Assembly (NCBI GenBank): GCA_963597355.1
Contig: CAVBPR010000007.1
Span: 124,001 to 188,000, forward strand
Direction of reading: 5' to 3'
Length of the DNA stretch: 64,000 bases
DNA from: UMGS1766 sp963597355
GTDB lineage: Bacteria > Bacillota > Clostridia > Oscillospirales > Oscillospiraceae
In this document: piece after piece, positions 26,045 to 31,979 of the stretch
Position numbering within the stretch: the stretch's first letter is position 1
Layout: the number at the start of each line of letters is the position of its first letter
The notes under the pieces: model-generated
The model's input: only the letters and a program-made list of their open reading frames with translations
What the model was told of the DNA's origin: nothing
Database searches by the model: none
Made by a program: the position numbers and the translations under genes

Positions 26045-28272
26045 AAATCAAACGTATGACGGCCAATTTTGGCCGACTGGAGCATGAAACGCTGGAACTT
26101 CATGAGGGGATGAATCTCCTTGTGCTGCCCAATGAGGGGGGCAAATCTACCTGGAGTGCGTTTATTCGCGTGATGTTCTATGGTTTGAATACACGAGAGC
26201 GGGACAAGAAGGGCTTTCTTGCGGATAAGACCCGTTTTCAGCCCTGGAACGGCGGTGCAATGGAAGGGGAAATGGTGGTTGAATGGCAGGGAAAAGACCT
26301 GCGCATTCGCCGCTACACCAAAGGAAATGCACCGATGGGGGTGTGTGAGATCACCTATGCCGACACCGATGAGCCGGTATCGGGATTGAATGGTAACAAT
26401 CTGGGTGACGTGCTGCTGGGCGTCAGCCGTAGCGTGTATGAGCGGTCAGCGTTCCTGAGTGCAGACAGTTCTGCAGTCAGTCAGACGCCGGAGCTGGAAA
26501 AGCGGCTGGCGGCCCTGGTTTCCTCCGGGGAGGAAGGGGTTTCCGCAACCCAGGTGCGGGAAAAGCTGTCCGACTGGCAGCGCATCCGGCAATATCGCAC
26601 AAAGGGATACATTCCGACCCTCGAGGCGCGGAAGGAACAGCTGGAAGCCAATCTGGAAGGCATCAGCGACTTGACGGTGCGCATTCGGGACACAAAAACC
26701 AAGCTGGATCAATATGACGATGTGCGTTCAAAATTGAGGTACCAGCTGGCGCTGTGCCAGGCTCAGACAGACCATGTTCAGGCGACTGCCTATCAGAATG
26801 CGGCAGACGAGCTGAAACAGGCAAAAGAGCAGTTGGAGAAACTGGAGCAGCAGCTGCCTGCTTCCGGACAATTGCCGGAGAAGGCAAAGCTTGAGAAGGC
26901 GCGGGATGATGTGGCAGCGCTGAGAGGGCTGGATGCCAGCATCAAGCAGGCGCAGCAGCAGGTTCCTCCGGCGGAAGAGGCGGCGCTGGAAGCGGAAGCG
27001 GCCTGTGCAGACCCGGTTTTTACCGGAACCATTGAGGAAACACGGGCGCAGGTGAAGGCGGCAGCGGAGCAAGCTCAGCGACTGGAAGAACAGGCGAAAA
27101 AGAAAAATCACATGGTCACCGGCTTCCCGATTGCAGGAGCATTGCTTACCGGGATTCTGCTGGTGGTGATGCACATTGCCTTTGGAGAACTGAAACCGAT
27201 TGTCTTTGCCGCGTTTGGATGCCTGGCAGTGGGAATCCTTTGCGGTGTTGTCTTTGGCGCCCAGCGAAAAGCCCTGCTTCGCCAGAGCAAAGATGTGCTG
27301 AGACGATTCGATGCGGAGACTGTCAGTCAATTGCAGGAGCGGGCGGAGCATTACTGCCGCCGGCGGGAACACGCACAGCATTTGGAGCAGGAACGCCAGC
27401 GGCTGCAAACGGCGGCAGACGAGCTGAAGGCAAAACGAGAGCTGGAATGGCAGAACCTGCGGGACTTTGTGGTTGGTTTTGCGCCGGAGGTAAAGGATGT
27501 GTTTGGGTTCTCGGCGGCAGTAACCCGGGCGTTAACACTGATCAACGGGATTGATGAGGCAAAAAGACGGGTAGAAACCGCAGAGAAGCTGTTCGAAGTC
27601 GTTTCCGCCAACGGAAAGGGCGTCGCAGCTGCGCCCCCGGAAGAGCCGTCGCTTACAAAAGAAAAGGCAGAACCCGCTTTGCGTGAGGCGGATCGCAGAA
27701 TCACCGTGCTCCAATCGGATCTGGCCATGCTTCAGGGCAGAATGAGCGCTCAGGGCGAGGAAGAGACAATTCTGGCCGAGTTGGAACGGATTGATCAGGA
27801 CTTAAAAAAATACCGTCAGGATTACGATGCTCTGCAGATTGCTTTGGATGTGCTGAATCAGGCGGACGAAGAAATGCGAAGCCGGTTTTCACCGGAATTG
27901 AACCGCAAGGCCAGCGCATATCTGGCGCGGCTGACGGATAACCGCTATAACAAGGTTTGCCTGACCCGGGAAATGGATGCCGGAGCAGAGGAAACCGACG
28001 GCGTTGTCACCCGGGACGTGCTCAGCCTGAGCACCGGAACAGCAGAACAGCTTTGGCTGGCTGTGCGGCTGGCGGTTTGCGACCTGGCGCTTCCGGAGGA
28101 GAACCCCTGCCCGCTGGTGCTGGACGATGCACTGAGCAGCTTTGACGACGACCGGGTTTTGCTGGCGCTTCGCCTGCTGAAGGAGATTTCCCGTCGCCGG
28201 CAGATTATCCTGTTCAGTTGTCACAGCAAGGAAAGCGAGCTTTATTACACTCGCGTCTCGGTAGGAGGCTGA
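26041..28272 (+). CDS. SbcC/YhaN-like ATPase with central membrane hairpin
   Basis: Rad50-type AAA ATPase with N-terminal Walker A (PNEGGKST, where most members have PNEAGKST), long coiled-coil segments (about 190-330 and 420-590), and a C-terminal signature LSTGTAEQLWLAV with Walker B LVLDDALSSFDD. Unlike SbcC, the centre (about residues 360-410) carries two hydrophobic helices (GFPIAGALLTGILLVVMH, IVFAAFGCLAVGILCGVV), as in YhaN. 743 aa. It lacks the zinc-hook CxxC. It suggests DNA processing at the membrane. Confidence 0.88.
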   Translation: MKIKRMTANFGRLEHETLELHEGMNLLVLPNEGGKSTWSAFIRVMFYGLNTRERDKKGFLADKTRFQPWNGGAMEGEMVVEWQGKDLRIRRYTKGNAPMGVCEITYADTDEPVSGLNGNNLGDVLLGVSRSVYERSAFLSADSSAVSQTPELEKRLAALVSSGEEGVSATQVREKLSDWQRIRQYRTKGYIPTLEARKEQLEANLEGISDLTVRIRDTKTKLDQYDDVRSKLRYQLALCQAQTDHVQATAYQNAADELKQAKEQLEKLEQQLPASGQLPEKAKLEKARDDVAALRGLDASIKQAQQQVPPAEEAALEAEAACADPVFTGTIEETRAQVKAAAEQAQRLEEQAKKKNHMVTGFPIAGALLTGILLVVMHIAFGELKPIVFAAFGCLAVGILCGVVFGAQRKALLRQSKDVLRRFDAETVSQLQERAEHYCRRREHAQHLEQERQRLQTAADELKAKRELEWQNLRDFVVGFAPEVKDVFGFSAAVTRALTLINGIDEAKRRVETAEKLFEVVSANGKGVAAAPPEEPSLTKEKAEPALREADRRITVLQSDLAMLQGRMSAQGEEETILAELERIDQDLKKYRQDYDALQIALDVLNQADEEMRSRFSPELNRKASAYLARLTDNRYNKVCLTREMDAGAEETDGVVTRDVLSLSTGTAEQLWLAVRLAVCDLALPEENPCPLVLDDALSSFDDDRVLLALRLLKEISRRRQIILFSCHSKESELYYTRVSVGG

Positions 28273-28277
28273 ATCTT

Positions 28278-28895
28278 ATGGCAGAAGGACAAAAGCCGGT
28301 TTCCGGGGAGGAAACCGGCCCGAAGGATGGCTTTGCTCGGTCACTGTATGAGTGGCTGCAGATTTTGGTGGTGGTGCTGGTTTGTATCACCGGCATTTTC
28401 ACCTTTGTAGTGGGAATTGTGGCGGTGGACGGCAGTTCCATGTATCCAACCCTCCACAACGGCGATGTGATGATCGTTCAGCGGCTGGCATACCAACCGA
28501 AAAACGGCGATGTGATCGTGCTGCGGAAGGACAATACCTTTGAAAACCGCGCTCTGGTAAAGCGAATCATTGCAACGGGCGGTCAGACCGTCTACATCGA
28601 CTATGATGCAAACACCGTTACGGTGGACGGCGTTGTTCTGGACGAGCCCTACATCAATCGGGAGGGCGGCGGCCTCTACGGGAATGATCCGATGGCAGTG
28701 CGGTCGGATTTGGATCCCCAATACGTCAACACGGAGTTTACCGTTCCGGAGGGCTACCTCTTCGTCTGCGGCGACAACCGAAACAATTCCAGCGACAGCC
28801 GGGTGGCAACGCTGGGAATGGTGGACGAACGGTATGTGCTGGGGCGGGTGCTGCTGGTGGCATTTCCCTTTACGCATTTCGGTGGAGTGGGCTGA
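28278..28895 (+). CDS. lepB: Signal peptidase I
   Basis: Membrane peptidase for ordinary Sec signal peptides. One N-terminal transmembrane helix (LQILVVVLVCITGIFTFVVG) precedes catalytic Ser in DGSSMYPTL and catalytic Lys in ALVKRIIAT; GDNRNNSSDSR is the box E motif. 205 aa. It is of the prokaryotic Ser/Lys type, unlike the two SipW-type Ser/His enzymes at 35.5 and 37.5 kb. The ATG follows GGAGG; last gene of the YmdB unit. Confidence 0.95.
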   Translation: MAEGQKPVSGEETGPKDGFARSLYEWLQILVVVLVCITGIFTFVVGIVAVDGSSMYPTLHNGDVMIVQRLAYQPKNGDVIVLRKDNTFENRALVKRIIATGGQTVYIDYDANTVTVDGVVLDEPYINREGGGLYGNDPMAVRSDLDPQYVNTEFTVPEGYLFVCGDNRNNSSDSRVATLGMVDERYVLGRVLLVAFPFTHFGGVG

Positions 28896-28911
28896 CCCGG
28901 GTCAGCCCACT
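28886..28911. terminator. Shared bidirectional palindrome for lepB and the HTH gene
   Basis: A perfect 26-base palindrome, AGTGGGCTGACCC and its complement. It contains both stop codons: lepB TGA (28893-28895) and the opposing gene's TGA (28904-28902). No T run follows on either strand, so terminator action is uncertain. Confidence 0.6.
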
Positions 28912-29219
28912 TGCTCTATGGGAGGGGACAGCAGAAGTTCTACGGTAAAAATATGCTTTTCTCCTTTGGCAATGGTGCGGGAAACGGTGGATGCATCAAT
29001 GCCCAGTTCGTCGGCAATGGCCTGCTGGCTGAGCTGCCGCCCGTAGTAAAGGTAAAGACAAAGCCGCTGGCGGGGTGTAGTCAGGTGATTTAATGCCCGG
29101 ACAAGTATCTGCTGGCGGGGCGTGAGGCCGATTTCATCCCCGTTGTGCATGTGAATGGTGCAGATGCGCATTTCATTGACAAAGCTTTGGTCCCTGTGAT
29201 AGCGCTGGCGAATGGTCAT
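28902..29219 (-). CDS. Small HTH DNA-binding protein (sigma-70 region 4-like)
   Basis: 105 residues. The C-terminal half is a helix-turn-helix: LTTPRQRLCLYLYYGRQLSQ then AIADELGIDASTVSRTIAKG, as in sigma region 4.2 or LuxR-like domains, with no core-binding region 2. The start at 29219 (MTIRQRYHRDQ) follows AGGAG; earlier codons run through the tRNA promoter region. Probably a stand-alone regulator; target not evident. It faces lepB tail to tail. Confidence 0.8.
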   Translation of the reverse strand: MTIRQRYHRDQSFVNEMRICTIHMHNGDEIGLTPRQQILVRALNHLTTPRQRLCLYLYYGRQLSQQAIADELGIDASTVSRTIAKGEKHIFTVELLLSPPIEQVG

Positions 29220-29264
29220 AAATTCAGCTCCTAAAAAATAATTGAAAAAAATAAAATAAAAGTG

Positions 29265-29293
29265 TTGACAAATGCAGATTGGTTTGTTAGAAT
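29265..29293 (+). promoter_or_regulatory. tRNA-Thr/tRNA-Tyr promoter
   Basis: TTGACA (29265-29270), 17-base spacer, TAGAAT (29288-29293), 31 bases before tRNA-Thr. Confidence 0.88.
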
Positions 29294-29324
29294 AAACAGG
29301 CTGAGTCACGGAAGTGTTTGGCTC

Positions 29325-29400
29325 GCTGGTGTAGCTCAGTTGGTAGAGCAGCTGATTTGTAATCAGCAGGTCGGGGGTTCAAGTCCGTCCACCAGCTCCA
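29325..29400 (+). tRNA. tRNA-Thr (anticodon UGU)
   Basis: GCTGGTG pairs with CACCAGC; T-arm GTTCAAG; anticodon loop TTTGTAA gives UGU. The CCA end is encoded. 76 nt. Confidence 0.97.
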
Positions 29401-29413
29401 TTTAATTTCATAT

Positions 29414-29498
29414 GGAAGAGTACCCAAGTGGCTAAAGGGGGCAGACTGTAAATCTGTTGGCGTCGCCTACAATGGTTCGAATCCATTCTCTTCCACCA
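29414..29498 (+). tRNA. tRNA-Tyr (anticodon GUA)
   Basis: Acceptor GGAAGAG/CTCTTCC, discriminator A, encoded CCA; anticodon loop CTGTAAA gives GUA. A long variable arm marks it as a class II tRNA. 85 nt, 13 bases after tRNA-Thr. Confidence 0.97.
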
Positions 29499-29530
29499 CA
29501 CGGAACAGAGAAATCTGTTCCGTGTTTTTT
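29499..29530 (+). terminator. Terminator after tRNA-Tyr
   Basis: CACGGAACAGA pairs with TCTGTTCCGTG (11 bp, 4-base loop), then TTTTTT. Confidence 0.95.
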
Positions 29531-29636
29531 GCTCAAGAAATAAAACATATGTTCTAGCAAGATAGTATCACCAATCGGGACAAAAGTCAAGGAAAATCTA
29601 TAACCAATTGGAGAAAAAATAAATATCAAAAAAGTG

Positions 29637-29664
29637 TTGACATATCGAAAAAAGATGGTATAAT
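29637..29664 (+). promoter_or_regulatory. tRNA-Gln promoter
   Basis: TTGACA (29637-29642), 16-base spacer, TATAAT (29659-29664). Confidence 0.88.
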
Positions 29665-29700
29665 AATTTTCGTTGCTTGACCGACAGCGACGAATTGAAT

Positions 29701-29774
29701 AGCGGGATTGTGTAAGGGTAGCACAGCAGACTCTGACTCTGTATGTGAGGGTTCGAATCCTTCTCCCGCTGCCA
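29701..29774 (+). tRNA. tRNA-Gln (anticodon CUG)
   Basis: Acceptor AGCGGGA/TCCCGCT, encoded CCA; anticodon stem GCAGA/TCTGT and loop CTCTGAC give CUG. 74 nt. Confidence 0.95.
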
Positions 29775-29804
29775 AAGACCTGGTGTTTTCACCAGGTCTT
29801 TTTG
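29774..29804 (+). terminator. Terminator after tRNA-Gln
   Basis: AAGACCTGGTG pairs with CACCAGGTCTT around TTTT, followed by a T run. It begins within the CCA end of the tRNA. Confidence 0.93.
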
Positions 29805-29940
29805 TCGTCCGGATGCATTTTTACAAAAAATGAGTGTCCAAATGGACAAAAAGGACATGTAAAAATTAGACCTATTGAAATAAGTTTTCAAAACGCGCGA
29901 TTTAATCAACTATCAACGAAAAAATTAATAAAATAATTTA

Positions 29941-29969
29941 TTGCTTTTCCCTTGCGCTCAGGCTATAAT
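29941..29969 (+). promoter_or_regulatory. Promoter of the SARP-like regulator gene
   Basis: TTGCTT (29941-29946), 17-base spacer, TATAAT (29964-29969); start codon 67 bases downstream. It lacks the TTAACC/TTTACC boxes found before the two target operons. Confidence 0.72.
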
Positions 29970-30035
29970 TTTTGTAAGAAGTCATTGAACCTAAAATTGA
30001 TCTGTTTGTAAGTTTGATTTGGGAGTTATTTTGTT

Positions 30036-31301
30036 ATGGATGAAGAAATGAATGTAGTGCAGGTTCAGATGCTGGGCAAGTTTGAGCTGAAGTATCAGGG
30101 CAAAGTGGTTGACCTGCGTTTTGGAACGTCAACCAAGGTAATGCAGATTTTGCAGATTCTGCTCTGTCAGTCCCCCCGTAGCGTGCCCACCACAACTCTG
30201 CTGCAATATCTGTTTGAATACGACGAGATTTTAAACCCCCGCAACAACCTGAAGGTCTCCATCAGTCAGCTGCGCCGCCGCTTGAACGAAAGCGAGCTGC
30301 CGGGCACTCAGTTTGTCATGTTCCAGAATGGCAGCTACAATTGGAATCCCAATGTGCCGGTGAAGCTGGATGTGCGGGAATTCGAGCGGCTGGTGAAAGC
30401 CGGCGTGGCGGCAAAGACTGAGGACGAGCAGGTGCAGCTGTATCGGCAGGCGCTGGAGCTTTACCAGGGCGATTTCCTCCCGGAGCTGGAGGGGGTTGAC
30501 TGGGCCACCAAGCTGAACACCTACTATTGGAATATGTGCTCCGATGTGGTTCGCTCTCTGGCCAAGGTGCTCATGAGCCGGCAGGATTATTCCGCGGCGT
30601 TTGCTCTGCTGGATCGCACCTTCAAACAGCATCCGGCAGAGGAGTGGCAGATCCTGAAAATCGAGTGCGCCATGCAGCAGCAGCAGTGGGATCTGGCAAA
30701 GGACATCTACGAGGAAACGGTGGCTATCCTCAACCGGGAATTTGCGGTTCCCCCCTCTCAGACCCTGCTGGAGCAGTATGAAACCATCAGCAAGAAAACC
30801 CAGCATGCCTTCAGCTCCATGGACAGCGTGATGGAAAACGTGCGGGAGCATCAGCCGGTGGGCGGTGCGTATTACTGCGCATTCCCCGGATTTATTGACG
30901 CTTGCCGCATCATCTCCCGTAATATGGCCCGTAGCGGCATCTCCTGCTACATTATGATGTGCTATCTGGCCGACCGCAACGGGAAAACCGTTGCCAACTC
31001 CGAGCGGCTGAGTCAGGCCAGCGGCCGTCTGTTCGAGTCCATTCAGTCTTCCCTTCGTCGGGGCGATGCATTTACCCAGTATAATAACTGTCAGTTCCTG
31101 ATCTTCCTCTTCGGCGCCAGCCGGGAAAACTGCGGCATCGTTTTCGACCGTATCCGCAAGGCCTATGGGGCGGATCCGGTGCGGGGGGTGCAGGTTTACA
31201 GCCAGATTACTTCCTGCGCTCTGGATCTGGAGCAGGACATTAACCTCAGCGACTGCGGCTACTGGACGAAAATCGAGGGCGCGCAGGACACGGAAATTTA
31301 A
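30036..31301 (+). CDS. SARP/BTAD-type regulator with degenerate GGDEF-like C-terminus
   Basis: Three parts. Residues 1-105: OmpR-like winged helix (MLGKFELKYQGKVVDL, NNLKVSISQLRRRLNE). Residues 110-255: bacterial transcriptional activation domain, helical TPR-like (LYRQALELYQGDFLPELEG, LEQYETISKK). Residues 275-415: a segment patterned like a GGDEF domain, with RRGDAFTQYNNCQFLIFLFG; the catalytic loop is NNCQF, so cyclase activity is unlikely. 421 aa. It has its own promoter and terminator and sits at the head of the surface island, where two promoters carry SARP-like direct repeats. It may activate both, perhaps in response to a nucleotide; this is inference. Confidence 0.85.
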   Translation: MDEEMNVVQVQMLGKFELKYQGKVVDLRFGTSTKVMQILQILLCQSPRSVPTTTLLQYLFEYDEILNPRNNLKVSISQLRRRLNESELPGTQFVMFQNGSYNWNPNVPVKLDVREFERLVKAGVAAKTEDEQVQLYRQALELYQGDFLPELEGVDWATKLNTYYWNMCSDVVRSLAKVLMSRQDYSAAFALLDRTFKQHPAEEWQILKIECAMQQQQWDLAKDIYEETVAILNREFAVPPSQTLLEQYETISKKTQHAFSSMDSVMENVREHQPVGGAYYCAFPGFIDACRIISRNMARSGISCYIMMCYLADRNGKTVANSERLSQASGRLFESIQSSLRRGDAFTQYNNCQFLIFLFGASRENCGIVFDRIRKAYGADPVRGVQVYSQITSCALDLEQDINLSDCGYWTKIEGAQDTEI

Positions 31302-31308
31302 GTCACCC

Positions 31309-31348
31309 AAAGACCACTGTCGATCTTCCGACGGTGGTCTTTTTTTGC
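31309..31348 (+). terminator. Terminator of the SARP-like regulator gene
   Basis: AAAGACCACTGTCG pairs with CCGACGGTGGTCTTT, then TTTT. Strong intrinsic terminator directly after the stop. Confidence 0.93.
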
Positions 31349-31412
31349 CATTTGGGCGGTAAAAAGAAGATAAAAAAATTTGATAAAAAAATTTTCAACC
31401 CCTTGAATAAAA

Positions 31413-31445
31413 TTAACCGATAAATTTACCACCACTTGTTATAGT
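31413..31445 (+). promoter_or_regulatory. Promoter with SARP-like direct repeats, operon 1
   Basis: TTAACC (31413-31418), 6 bases, TTTACC (31425-31430), 9 bases, TATAGT -10 (31440-31445). No -35 consensus. The repeats are 12 bases apart and the second ends 9 bases before the -10, as expected for activation by a SARP protein. The same arrangement recurs at 36086-36118. Confidence 0.7.
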
Positions 31446-31471
31446 AGCATTGTCAAAAGGGGGGAGGCACT

Positions 31472-31945
31472 TTGGTAAAACAATTGATATACAGCGCACC
31501 AAATCTGATCCGGCTCTGCGTGGACCGCGGCGGCGAGGAAGATGTAAGCGGACGTATTTATCATTATTATGCCGAGCAGCCGATTCTCTTCTACGGCGCA
31601 ACCGATATGCTTCTGAAAATGGAGCAGTTTTACGATTGGCTCGGCATCCCTCAGGCCGAGCGAAAGACGCGGCGATTCGACCGCAAGGAGGAACAAGGAG
31701 GTGGTAGACGCATGAACAAAGTGAAAAACAGCGATGAACTGGCGGCGCACAAAGGAGATTTGGCCACCTTTGTGGTTCATGTGCAGTACCGACAGAATGC
31801 CACCTGGCAGGGCAAGGTCATCTGGACAGATGAAAAGCAGGAGAGCAGCTTCCGAAGCGCCCTGGAGTTGATCAAACTGATGGACACAGCGATTGAGTCC
31901 ACAGCAGAAGATACAGGCCCAACGAAACGCAAGGCCAACAGTTAA
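31472..31945 (+). CDS. Two-part protein of unknown function, with a likely internal start
   Basis: 157 residues from a TTG at 31472 behind GGGGGGAGG. I do not recognise the family. The N-terminal ~80 residues (IYSAPNLIRLCVDRGG, IYHYYAEQPILFYGA) and the C-terminal 77 (DLATFVVHVQYRQNATWQGK, FRSALELIKLMDTAI) look like separate small domains. Between them lies AAGGAGGTGGTAGACGC directly before an in-frame ATG at 31712, a near-perfect ribosome site, so a 77-aa protein is probably also made. No signal peptide: both parts are cytoplasmic. First in operon 1, before the adhesin. Confidence 0.7.
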   Translation: MVKQLIYSAPNLIRLCVDRGGEEDVSGRIYHYYAEQPILFYGATDMLLKMEQFYDWLGIPQAERKTRRFDRKEEQGGGRRMNKVKNSDELAAHKGDLATFVVHVQYRQNATWQGKVIWTDEKQESSFRSALELIKLMDTAIESTAEDTGPTKRKANS

Positions 31946-31979
31946 CCGAGACAGATTCAGAAAGGAGCGAAGGTTCAAT

